From Bog-950 sp964423405 (GTDB taxonomy: Bacteria > Bacteroidota > Bacteroidia > Chitinophagales > LD1): DNA of 6,751 nt. The notes below the pieces were generated by a model that ran no database searches, was not told where the DNA came from, and saw only the letters and a program-made list of their open reading frames with translations. Every line of letters begins with the position of its first letter. Position 1 is the stretch's first letter. The translations under genes were made by a program, and so were the position numbers. The stretch is from positions 1 through 6,751 of the forward strand of contig CAYREY010000116.1 of the NCBI GenBank assembly GCA_964423405.1, written 5' to 3'. Below, in pieces: positions 1 to 6,370 of the stretch.

Positions 1-148
1 CCTTGTTTTTTACTTCTGTTATTACTACCCTGTTATAGGTGCTTGAAGTAGTACTGTTATAAACCCCAGCCCAATCATCGGCCCACTTAGTGCACGATGA
101 AGCGCCCAGCATAAGTATGGCTGCTATTACTAATAATTTGCTTTTCAT
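1..148 (-). CDS. Small lipoprotein, N-terminal part (cut by the left window edge)
   Basis: The ATG at 148-146 opens a frame that stays open for 49 codons to the window edge. It begins MKSKLLVIAAILMLGASSC: two lysines, a hydrophobic core, then an ASSC lipobox with the lipidated cysteine at residue 19. After the cysteine comes TKWADDWAGVYNSTTSS, a polar, Thr/Ser-rich stretch typical of the start of mature lipoproteins. The protein should therefore be exported by Sec, lipidated and held in the outer or inner membrane facing the periplasm or surface. No domain can be named from the visible 49 residues. The gene follows the two-gene T9SS unit in the same orientation. A TATTTTTA sequence (minus strand, 174-167) could be a -7 box, but I see no good TTTG partner. 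Coding status is well supported; function is unknown. Confidence 0.82.
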   Translation of the reverse strand, partial: MKSKLLVIAAILMLGASSCTKWADDWAGVYNSTTSSTYNRVVITEVKNK

Positions 149-157
149 GTGTATTTG

Positions 158-171
158 TTTTACCGGTAAAA
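158..171. promoter_or_regulatory. 14-bp perfect palindrome upstream of the lipoprotein gene
   Basis: TTTTACCGGTAAAA is a perfect inverted repeat ending 9 bp upstream of the lipoprotein start codon (148). It overlaps a possible -7 element (TATTTTTA on the minus strand, 174-167). Position and symmetry fit a binding site for a dimeric regulator, but a 14-bp palindrome with A/T arms can also arise by chance. No second copy was seen in the window. Confidence 0.3.
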
Positions 172-254
172 ATAGAATAAAGCATTAAAAGATGACAGGA
201 GAAAGGCAGCATGCAGTTGCCTCGAAGAGCACGAATGAATACAGTATAAAGACA

Positions 255-361
255 TTTCAGCCGTGGTTGGTGTTTGGCTTCTTTGGAATATATATAGTGC
301 AGCACCACCAACCACTATCTGTACCCAAACACACTAAAGACACAACGGAAGATAGGCACGG
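255..361 (-). repeat. 107-bp dispersed intergenic repeat, copy A
   Basis: This stretch aligns without gaps to 6063-6169 with 10 mismatches in 107 positions (about 91% identity), in the same orientation. Copy A lies 61 bp past the stop codon of the 437-residue gene, so it would be in that transcript's 3' region. It contains the inverted pair GTGGTTGGTG (263-272) / CACCAACCAC (306-315) and a second pair GTGTTTGG (270-277) / CCAAACAC (325-332). Weaker similarity may continue on both sides (GAATACAG at 237-244; ATGACAcGtTGTTT at 400-413). It has no convincing open reading frame. The minus strand is given because both copies follow minus-strand genes; this is inference. Confidence 0.85.
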
Positions 362-422
362 GATTAGCTGTGTTGTTTTTTATTGAATAACCCCTCGCGA
401 TGACACGTTGTTTTATTATGCC

Positions 423-1736
423 TTACTGCTTTACAAACCGTTTAACTACACGCTGGCAGCCGTTGGTTAGCTGTAAAAAGTACAGGCCCGGTGGCAGGGT
501 GCTTACATCTATAGTAAAGTTGGGCCGTGTAATGGTTTTTTGTAAAATCAATTGGCCGGTAGTAGTGGTTATTTGATAGCTGCCGGTGGTTAAGTTACTG
601 GCTTGTATGGTTAGCTGGTGCGTGGTGGGGTTGGGGTAAAGCGCAAATGTGCTTTCTTCTATTTCGTTTAAGCCGGTTGCTATTCCACAGGTATCGGTAT
701 AGTTTGCGCCTATCCACTTAGCAACATAATTCATGGTATCTCCATCAATTGTTTTAAATGGGCCACCGATATAAAGTTCATTATTATAAACTGCCATACA
801 GGTAATAGTATGATTCGGTTGCGCATCCTGCCCCAGCCCACACCATTTACTGCCATCCCATTTTGCAATCCCTTTTACTGGCAAATTACCCATTTGTAAA
901 AACTGGCCGCATGCGTATAAATGATTATCGTATATCTGTAAATCGTGGATAACAGCGTTACTACTTGTCATTCCAATGCCTGCATCTTTCCACTGTGTGC
1001 CATCCCACCGGGCTACGCAGTTACCGGGGTTACCCTGCGCCACCTGAAAGCCCCCACCTATATACAAATCATCATCGTATATCTCAAAACTGCCAACACT
1101 CGCAAGGCCCCCTCTTATTCCATTGCCAACCGGCAGCCATTTTGTTCCGTTCCACCTAGCTAAACGGTCCATAGTGCCATTATAGTTAGACATATTGCCA
1201 CCTATGTATAACTCGCCTTTATATTCAATGGCACTAACAATAGGCTGATACCACTTGGTTGTGTCAAAACGAGACCAACTTGTTCCGTTCCATGTTGCAA
1301 TAGAATTTGCCGCAATTCCTTCGATTGTATCAAACCAACCAAAAACCACCAATTCTCCATCATAAACAATGGCTCCTCTCGCTCCTCCCATTGGAAATGT
1401 AGCTATAGTATCGATTTGTAAGCCATCCCACGTCATCAACGGATTTTCTCCGAAAATTAACATACTGTCATAACAAGCTAAGCTATTGAATACTGCAAGG
1501 TCATTATATAAGGGCATTGTATCCCATTCCACACCATTATAGACCGTTGCCCCTTTAACAATATGACCACCTGCATTAGTAAAAGGGCCTAAAGCATACA
1601 ATCTGGTATTTACTGTGTCAACAAAAAAAACATTTGGATAGTTACTAAAGCCACTACCAATTGTTGCCCAGTTTTGAGATTTGCCGTAAACTATAAGTAG
1701 CAAAGTAAAATAAACAACTATTATTTTCTTACTCAT
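423..1736 (-). CDS. T9SS-secreted seven-repeat beta-propeller-like protein (437 aa)
   Basis: Predicted secreted or surface protein. Residues 1-20 form a signal peptide (MSKKIIVVYFTLLLIVYGKS). Residues about 22-346 hold seven repeats of about 48 residues, each with a W-[DN]-G-x-x-W-like core: Y66-W71, W103-I108, W149-W154, W195-W200, W244-W249, W293-W298 and W341-Y346. Most are preceded by an LYIGG-type strand. Seven copies fit a seven-bladed, kelch/galactose-oxidase-like propeller; no catalytic residues are evident. Residues 364-437 are a type A T9SS sorting domain: FALYPNPTTHQLTI, TTTGQLI, LPPGLYFLQL, then a basic end (RVVKRFVKQ). The start overlaps the upstream gene's stop by 8 bp (AAACATGAGTAA), which implies co-transcription and probably coupled translation. 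Codons in the propeller are ACA/GGA/AGT-rich, whereas the sorting domain uses ACC/GGC/AGC. The ligand is unknown. Confidence 0.92.
   Translation of the reverse strand: MSKKIIVVYFTLLLIVYGKSQNWATIGSGFSNYPNVFFVDTVNTRLYALGPFTNAGGHIVKGATVYNGVEWDTMPLYNDLAVFNSLACYDSMLIFGENPLMTWDGLQIDTIATFPMGGARGAIVYDGELVVFGWFDTIEGIAANSIATWNGTSWSRFDTTKWYQPIVSAIEYKGELYIGGNMSNYNGTMDRLARWNGTKWLPVGNGIRGGLASVGSFEIYDDDLYIGGGFQVAQGNPGNCVARWDGTQWKDAGIGMTSSNAVIHDLQIYDNHLYACGQFLQMGNLPVKGIAKWDGSKWCGLGQDAQPNHTITCMAVYNNELYIGGPFKTIDGDTMNYVAKWIGANYTDTCGIATGLNEIEESTFALYPNPTTHQLTIQASNLTTGSYQITTTTGQLILQKTITRPNFTIDVSTLPPGLYFLQLTNGCQRVVKRFVKQ
699..1673 (-). repeat. Protein-level array of seven W-[DN]-G-x-x-W repeats
   Basis: This covers residues 22-346 of the 437-residue protein. 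The best copies are WNGTSW, WNGTKW, WDGTQW and WDGSKW, spaced 46-49 residues apart. The first, second and last copies are degenerate (YNGVEW, WDGLQI, WIGANY). The DNA of the copies is diverged, so this is an old structural repeat and not a recent tandem duplication. The N-terminal NWATIGSGF may supply the outer strand that closes the ring with the last copy; this is inference. Confidence 0.75.
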
Positions 1737-4700
1737 GTTTAATAATCTTCTTAGTAACCCAGTTATTGCCGGTAGCTACCCGTAGCATGTATACACCATT
1801 TGCCAGGCCGCTAAAATCCATAGAATAAACCAAATCTCCTTGCTGCCTTTCCAACTGCTCTCTTTTTATTAGTTGGCCTGAAGAAGAAAATACCTCAAGC
1901 ATTACTTCTCCGGCGTTTTCTAACGTAAACCCAATAGTTACATTGTTTGACGCAGGGTTAGGAAAAACTTTTACATTAAAATCTGTAGTAGCAATATCCT
2001 TTACCGTCATCCATAGCCCCATAAAGCTGTTTGCCATACTAAACCGCGTTATTGTAGCATCCATATTACCAGGCATAGTAGTACCCTGCCAATAGGCATT
2101 ATCGCAGCAATGTGTATAATTGCCCGGCGAGGAAAGATTAGCTTTTAGGTAATAGTAATTGCTAACAGTTGCACCTGTAATATACCAGTGGTAGTTGTCG
2201 TAAGATGTAGAGTTTACGGCAATTGCATTACTCCAATCATCAAGCTCGCCACCAAAATAAGTAACCATTTGCCGCTCATTGGCAGCATCGAAAAAACCTA
2301 CAAAAGCATCTTCTGCCGCTGTTCCCAAACCCAAATCATCCTGATAGTAGTACACATAACCACCCAAGGTGCTACCGGATAATGATGGGCCCCGAATATT
2401 ATCGGAGGCAGGGGTATGAGTTCTGCCGGTTATAAACAGCCTGTTCTCAAAATCAACATCTATACCGGTTATCCTATCTTCGTTAACTCCGCCATAGTAT
2501 GTACTCCAAATCAATCCATTTGAAGTGTTGAACTGTGCAATAAAGCCATCTGTACTACCGCCATGTGTACCCAGGTTACCAGTGCCTTGAAAATAAGGTG
2601 AGCCTGTACTTGATTTACACAAGGGAAATTCGCCTATAGATGGTACATTACATAAGCAAGTGGTACAAGCAGGTGTTGTGCTGGCAGTATTACCGGCAAT
2701 GTATAGCTTATCATCACCATCAAAAGTTATTGACTTTCCTTCATCATTTCCATCTCCCCCAAAATAGGAACACCAAATACCTACATCTGAAAATGTAAAC
2801 CTAGTGATAAATGCATCGTAAGCACCGCCAGTTGTGGTTTGGTTATAGGCACCACCCAAACTTGTGGCTAAACCACTAGTGCTTGCAGTTTTGCCCGTAA
2901 GCGCCAACCCTTCTTCCGAGTCTATTGCTATATCATTTATATAGTCATCGGAATTTCCTCCGTAAAAAGTACTCCACGACAATACCCCGGTGTTAGAAAA
3001 TTGTGCTAAAAATCCATCTGTAGTTCCTCCTCCATAGTTAGCTAAATATCCATGAGCAGTAGTACAGGCAGGAAAACCATTATCGTTAGGCACTAGACAA
3101 AAGTTACCCGACGCAGTGTATGAAGAGCTAGATGTATAGCCGCCAACATATAAACTACCAGATGCATCTATAGCAATTGATGTACCTGTTTCATCACCGC
3201 TACCTCCAAAATATGTCGCCCAAAGACCAAACTGGGATGTACCATAAGATCCATCTGAGTTTCTTATACAAAACAAAAACGCATCTTTACCTCCTTTGAG
3301 CGTAGTTTGTTTATAGTCACCAGTATTGTTAGTTACATTAGCCACAAGATTTGAACTCATTGTATACCCCGTAATGTATACTTTCCCACTAGGGCTACCG
3401 TCTCCCACTGTAGCAATAGCTAAAGCTTTATCCTCTAAACTTCCGCCCCAATATGTTGTCCATAATAATCTATCTGCATCAGCAACAGGCCCTGCGTTAG
3501 TTCCATTGGCTGAACCAAATTTGCTTATAAATGCATCTATACCTGCCGACAGTGCCGAAAATGCTCCTATACCTGTAACAGTTGGAAATGTAGCACTTGT
3601 AGTGTAACCACATATATATGGATTGCCATCTGTATCTAATGCTATATCCATACTTTCTTCTGTACCTGAGTTACCAAATGAAGTTGACCATTCGGGTGGC
3701 CCTAAATGCCTATCGCTGCGCGAAGCATCGGTTTCTACCACCAAATAATTGGCAGAATTGTACGAACCGAAAGTATATGTAAACTGGTTTACGCCTACCG
3801 AATCGTAATTGATAGTTACAGCAGTTTTGGTGCCGCTGCCATCTACCTGGTAGCAGGTAAGCGAGTCGAAGGCGATGTTGCCAATTTTGGTGTACAATGT
3901 CATGCGCTTGTTGCTTACACGTATGCTATCGGCACCGCTGTATTTAATACGTATAGGGTTGCTACTGGTTAGCGCACCGGGTTGTATTACCAAATAATTT
4001 TTAATGCCACTACGGGTGCTTACCATGTGCCAGTCTATTTTGCGGTACACCTCTTTACGCACTACGCGGTTGTAGCCGCGTACGTTGGTAACAGGCTGGC
4101 TAAGGTACCCTAAAAAGTAGTTAAGAAAGGCCGGAGTTTCTTTATCGTGGTAATTCTTCTTTTTGTCGTAAGGTTGCACCAGGCTACCGGTAAACTCCAT
4201 ATCTATACGGTACACCGTATCGGTAAAAGGCACACTGTCGGTACTGGTATGGCCTATTACATAGCTTAGCTTTTTATCGCTTATATATAATTGTGGGTTA
4301 CCGGCATTGGTGTAGTACAGCACGCTATCGGCTGCTGTGCTATCGTTATACATTATTTGCCCGCGGTTTTGGTAAAAGGCATAGGCTGTGTTAGGGTCCA
4401 GTGTATCGGTAGGTATATAGGCTGTAGCTTGTTTGTAAGCTATGGTTACATAGGCAGGGGTAGCATGTATGCTACGCCCGCTAACATATACCTGTTGCAG
4501 GCTATCTACCAGTACATCGGCCCCTTCGTCGTATATGCTATCGGTGCTTGCGTATGTTTGTTGCCATTTCAGGTTTCCGTCTTTATCGTAGCATACTGTT
4601 ATTATATCATTGTCGTAACCATTACTTACACTGCCGGTTACATATACATTTGAGCTATCGTCGGCTACAATATCTTTACCTGTACAATTTTGTGTAGTAT

Positions 4701-5772
4701 CGGGGGCGCTAACTGTGCGGCTCCACAGCAGGGTGCCGCCGGTGCTGTATTTAAGCACCAGCATACTTTTAGCACCACCCGTGCCGGTGGTATAGCCGGT
4801 TAGCAGCAGGTTGGTATTTACATCTTGCGCAAAAGCGGTGGCTTCGTCTTTCAAACTATCTGATTTGCCCCAGCGGCGTACCCATACCTCGTTAAACAGG
4901 GTATCGTACTTTACTATTTTAATATCGGTATTGTAGGCGTTAATGGCCGAGGTGCCGGCTATGTAGGTGTTATCGCTATAATCTTTACCAATGCCTACCG
5001 GCTGGCTAAAAGCACCGTTGCCGTTGCTGCTACGGTTTACTACATGGTGCCTTACACCGGTGGTAAGGTTAAATGCGGTGGTAACAAAATCCCAACTGGC
5101 AAAGCCACTGCCGCTAAAGCCGGTAATGGTTAAGTAATTTTTAGCAGCATCTATACCCATAGTTACAATGGCATCGTAATACCCGGCGCTATCGTAGGTA
5201 GAGGCCCACTGCTGGGTGCCTGTACTATCGTATTTAATAGCCAGCATACGAAAATTAGAGGAGCTTGCCTGCTCGGCCCCACCTACATATACGTTGCCGT
5301 TGTTATCGGGCAGTATGCTGGCCCCTGCGTGGTAGCCGACGTACGAACCGGTATAAATACGCAGCCAGGTGGTATCGCCGGTGGCAATGCTGCCTTTTAG
5401 TACAAATATGTTGGAGCGCGCGTTGGCAGAATCCCACATGGTGCCGGTGGCATAGTAGTAATTGCCTTTTACATACATATCGGTAACCAGGTCGGCATTA
5501 TCTGAAGAGGTGTTGTACTCTTTTTGCCAAATTTTGGTGCCGGTGGTGCTGTATTTTGTAATAAGCACATTGGCGCTCTGCCCCTGGTGGTAGCTGCTGC
5601 CGGCAATGTATACATAGCTGCCCTCGCGCCGGGCGGTTTGAAAATAGCTGTTTTGTACCGGGTGGCCGGTGGTATCTACCCACAGGCGGTTAACCAGGGT
5701 TTGTACCTGTGCCTGTATGCCAGTGGCGGTTGTAAGTAAAAGTGCCAGTAATAGTGTTTTAATGTGTTTCAT
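1729..5772 (-). CDS. Large T9SS-secreted protein: propeller repeats, DUF7948-like domain, SBBP repeats (1347 aa)
   Basis: Predicted secreted or surface-attached protein. Residues 1-21 are a signal peptide (MKHIKTLLLALLLTTATGIQA). Residues about 23-449 form an array with a period of about 53 residues and a KYSTTGTKIW-type motif (aromatic anchors near Y74, Y181, F234, Y289, Y342, Y395, Y446). Residues about 463-683 resemble DUF7948, the domain that usually precedes SBBP repeats: YAFYQNRGQI, LNYFLGYLSQP, YRKIDWHM, YLVIQPGA, IRIKYSGADSI. Residues 695-1247 hold seven SBBP-type repeats (W-S-T-Y-[FY]-G-G, then acidic loop, then YITGYT, then DAFI). Residues 1265-1347 are a T9SS sorting domain (FNVKVFPNPASNNVTI, SSGQLI, LANGVYMLRV, KKIIKHE). 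It is the first gene of a pair, with a promoter about 55 bp upstream and the next start overlapping its stop. Codon use changes abruptly near residue 690. The biochemical role is unknown; an adhesion or matrix role is possible but unproven. Confidence 0.93.
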   Translation of the reverse strand: MKHIKTLLLALLLTTATGIQAQVQTLVNRLWVDTTGHPVQNSYFQTARREGSYVYIAGSSYHQGQSANVLITKYSTTGTKIWQKEYNTSSDNADLVTDMYVKGNYYYATGTMWDSANARSNIFVLKGSIATGDTTWLRIYTGSYVGYHAGASILPDNNGNVYVGGAEQASSSNFRMLAIKYDSTGTQQWASTYDSAGYYDAIVTMGIDAAKNYLTITGFSGSGFASWDFVTTAFNLTTGVRHHVVNRSSNGNGAFSQPVGIGKDYSDNTYIAGTSAINAYNTDIKIVKYDTLFNEVWVRRWGKSDSLKDEATAFAQDVNTNLLLTGYTTGTGGAKSMLVLKYSTGGTLLWSRTVSAPDTTQNCTGKDIVADDSSNVYVTGSVSNGYDNDIITVCYDKDGNLKWQQTYASTDSIYDEGADVLVDSLQQVYVSGRSIHATPAYVTIAYKQATAYIPTDTLDPNTAYAFYQNRGQIMYNDSTAADSVLYYTNAGNPQLYISDKKLSYVIGHTSTDSVPFTDTVYRIDMEFTGSLVQPYDKKKNYHDKETPAFLNYFLGYLSQPVTNVRGYNRVVRKEVYRKIDWHMVSTRSGIKNYLVIQPGALTSSNPIRIKYSGADSIRVSNKRMTLYTKIGNIAFDSLTCYQVDGSGTKTAVTINYDSVGVNQFTYTFGSYNSANYLVVETDASRSDRHLGPPEWSTSFGNSGTEESMDIALDTDGNPYICGYTTSATFPTVTGIGAFSALSAGIDAFISKFGSANGTNAGPVADADRLLWTTYWGGSLEDKALAIATVGDGSPSGKVYITGYTMSSNLVANVTNNTGDYKQTTLKGGKDAFLFCIRNSDGSYGTSQFGLWATYFGGSGDETGTSIAIDASGSLYVGGYTSSSSYTASGNFCLVPNDNGFPACTTAHGYLANYGGGTTDGFLAQFSNTGVLSWSTFYGGNSDDYINDIAIDSEEGLALTGKTASTSGLATSLGGAYNQTTTGGAYDAFITRFTFSDVGIWCSYFGGDGNDEGKSITFDGDDKLYIAGNTASTTPACTTCLCNVPSIGEFPLCKSSTGSPYFQGTGNLGTHGGSTDGFIAQFNTSNGLIWSTYYGGVNEDRITGIDVDFENRLFITGRTHTPASDNIRGPSLSGSTLGGYVYYYQDDLGLGTAAEDAFVGFFDAANERQMVTYFGGELDDWSNAIAVNSTSYDNYHWYITGATVSNYYYLKANLSSPGNYTHCCDNAYWQGTTMPGNMDATITRFSMANSFMGLWMTVKDIATTDFNVKVFPNPASNNVTIGFTLENAGEVMLEVFSSSGQLIKREQLERQQGDLVYSMDFSGLANGVYMLRVATGNNWVTKKIIKHE
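2032..3690 (-). repeat. Seven SBBP-type propeller repeats in the large protein
   Basis: Repeats begin at W695 (WSTSFG), W771 (WTTYWGG), W851 (WATYFGG), W933 (WSTFYGG), W1000 (CSYFGG follows), W1089 (WSTYYGG) and about M1169 (VTYFGG), so the period is 67-89 residues. Each carries a strand such as YICGYT, YITGYT, YVGGYT, YIAGNT or FITGRT, and ends in D-[AG]-[FT]-[ILV] (DAFI, DAFL, DGFL, DAFI, DGFI, DAFV, DATI). Seven copies match a seven-bladed propeller. Blade-length variation comes from loop insertions, some of them rich in cysteine. Confidence 0.85.
3724..4386 (-). other. DUF7948-like domain of the large protein
   Basis: This covers residues about 463-683. The order of motifs follows the domain usually found upstream of SBBP repeats: an opening YQNRGQI, a strand region with LYYTNAGNPQLYIS, a NYFLGYLSQPVTNVRGYNRVVRKEVYRKIDWH block (the usual 'NYF-G ... 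Y ... Y-IDW' pattern, positions 551-582), then NYLVIQPGA, IRIKYSGAD and a closing YLVVE. The assignment is from recalled family pattern and was not searched. Confidence 0.65.
4426..5706 (-). repeat. N-terminal array of about eight 53-residue repeats in the large protein
   Basis: This covers residues about 23-449. Equivalent positions (KYSTTGTKIW, LKGSIATGDTTW, IKYDSTGTQQW, AFNLTTGV, VKYDTLFNEVW, LKYSTGGTLLW, CYDKDGNLKW, AYKQ) recur every 51-55 residues. They alternate with VYIAGSS / VYVGG / TYIAGTS / VYVTGSV / VYVSGRS strands. This is typical of beta-propeller blades. Eight d-strands can be counted, so an eight-bladed ring, or seven blades plus a linker, are both possible. Confidence 0.7.
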
Positions 5773-5826
5773 AGTGGAGAGGGGGGGATTAATAAACCGA
5801 TATTACACATTACTATTTGTATATAT

Positions 5827-5858
5827 TAAAATTATGTGTTAATTAACATATAAGCAAA
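5827..5858 (-). promoter_or_regulatory. Bacteroidota-type promoter of the two-gene unit
   Basis: On the minus strand TTTG (5858-5855) is followed after 20 bp by TAATTTTA (5834-5827). This matches the Bacteroidota -33 TTTG and 7 of 8 positions of the -7 TAnnTTTG, at about the usual 19-20-bp spacing. Transcription would start near 5820, giving a 5' leader of about 47 nt before the ATG at 5772. The leader has no Shine-Dalgarno site, but has a pyrimidine-rich end (CCCCCCCTCTCC on the minus strand). The spacer contains a 12-bp perfect palindrome, TGTTAATTAACA (5837-5848), which could be an operator. Confidence 0.6.
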
Positions 5859-6062
5859 CCACTGATATGTTAAAAGCGGGTGGGGTAATTGCAACGCCGG
5901 GCTTAGTACTGTTTAGCTAAAGTTGTAATGCTTGAAATACAGGTATTAACCACATAGAAACATAGAAATACAAAAAAGCTTGTGGGTGCTTATGGTAAGT
6001 GTAAGCTTATACAAGGGAACATAGGAAACAGTAGAATACAGATTGGCGATATGTCTACGCTG

Positions 6063-6169
6063 TTTCAGCCGTAGTTGGTGTTTAGCTTCTTTTAAAAATA
6101 TATAGTGCAGCGCCACCAACCACTATCTGTACCCAAACACAGTAAAGACACAGCGGAAGATCGCCACGG
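6063..6169 (-). repeat. 107-bp dispersed intergenic repeat, copy B
   Basis: This is an ungapped match to 255-361 (97 of 107 positions), direct orientation, 5808 bp away. It lies 310 bp past the kinase stop codon and about 200 bp upstream of the promoter of the gene pair. The arms CACCAACCAC (6114-6123) and CCAAACAC (6133-6140) are identical to copy A. Their partners each differ by one G-to-A change (6073 and 6084), which leaves G-U pairing possible on the minus-strand RNA. Confidence 0.85.
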
Positions 6170-6188
6170 ATTCAGGCTTGTATATTTT

Positions 6189-6238
6189 ACCGCCCCGACC
6201 GCCTTGAGTGGTCACCCCGCCTAAAATAGGCGGGGAGT
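6189..6238. repeat. GC-rich two-hairpin element
   Basis: It consists of a perfect hairpin, CCCCGCCT (6215-6222) / AGGCGGGG (6228-6235), extendable by one A-T pair to a three-base loop. Next to it is a smaller hairpin, GACC (6197-6200) / GGTC (6210-6213), with an additional G-T wobble. Neither strand shows a T-run straight after the strong stem, so it is not a standard intrinsic terminator, though it could still act as a transcript end or block exonuclease. The layout resembles short palindromic intergenic repeats found in many bacterial genomes; this is from memory, not from a search. Copy A of the neighbouring repeat has no counterpart. Confidence 0.7.
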
Positions 6239-6370
6239 AAAACCATCTAGCCATGACATGCTGTTTAATGGCGTGGACCTGCCTCGCGGCATAAGGGGTT
6301 GAATTTTTAAGCAACGAAATATTACACTATTTAATAATTTGTATTTATTGCTAAACTACCCTGCTAAATA

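Noticed and set aside
87..311. 74-codon minus-strand open frame starting inside repeat copy A
   Set aside because: It overlaps the well-supported lipoprotein start in another frame, and its N-terminal part only translates the dispersed repeat. No signal peptide, domain or codon bias supports it.
192..386. 64-codon plus-strand open frame across repeat copy A
   Set aside because: It is a read-through of non-coding repeat DNA. The equivalent frame is not kept in copy B, and the translation looks like nothing known.
2032..3690. Regularly spaced repeats considered as a CRISPR array or recent tandem duplication
   Set aside because: The period is about 200-270 bp, the DNA copies are diverged, and the similarity is at protein level within an open frame. 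They are propeller blades.
3326..3972. Plus-strand open frames (93 and 88 codons) antisense to the large gene
   Set aside because: These too are mirror frames of real coding sequence, with no start context or recognisable domain.
4291..4653. 120-codon plus-strand open frame antisense to the large secreted gene
   Set aside because: It is a shadow of the 1347-residue coding frame, created by its codon bias. The minus-strand frame has a signal peptide, ordered domains and a sorting domain.
6215..6235. Strong hairpin considered as an intrinsic terminator of the histidine kinase gene
   Set aside because: No T-run follows the stem on the minus strand, and it lies about 245 bp past the stop codon. 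It fits a palindromic repeat better, although a role at transcript ends cannot be excluded.
6123..6314. 63-codon minus-strand open frame (contains PPILGGVTTQGGRGG)
   Set aside because: The translation is the GC-rich hairpin element plus the 107-bp repeat. Such Gly/Pro-rich frames are typical of palindromic intergenic repeats wrongly called as genes.
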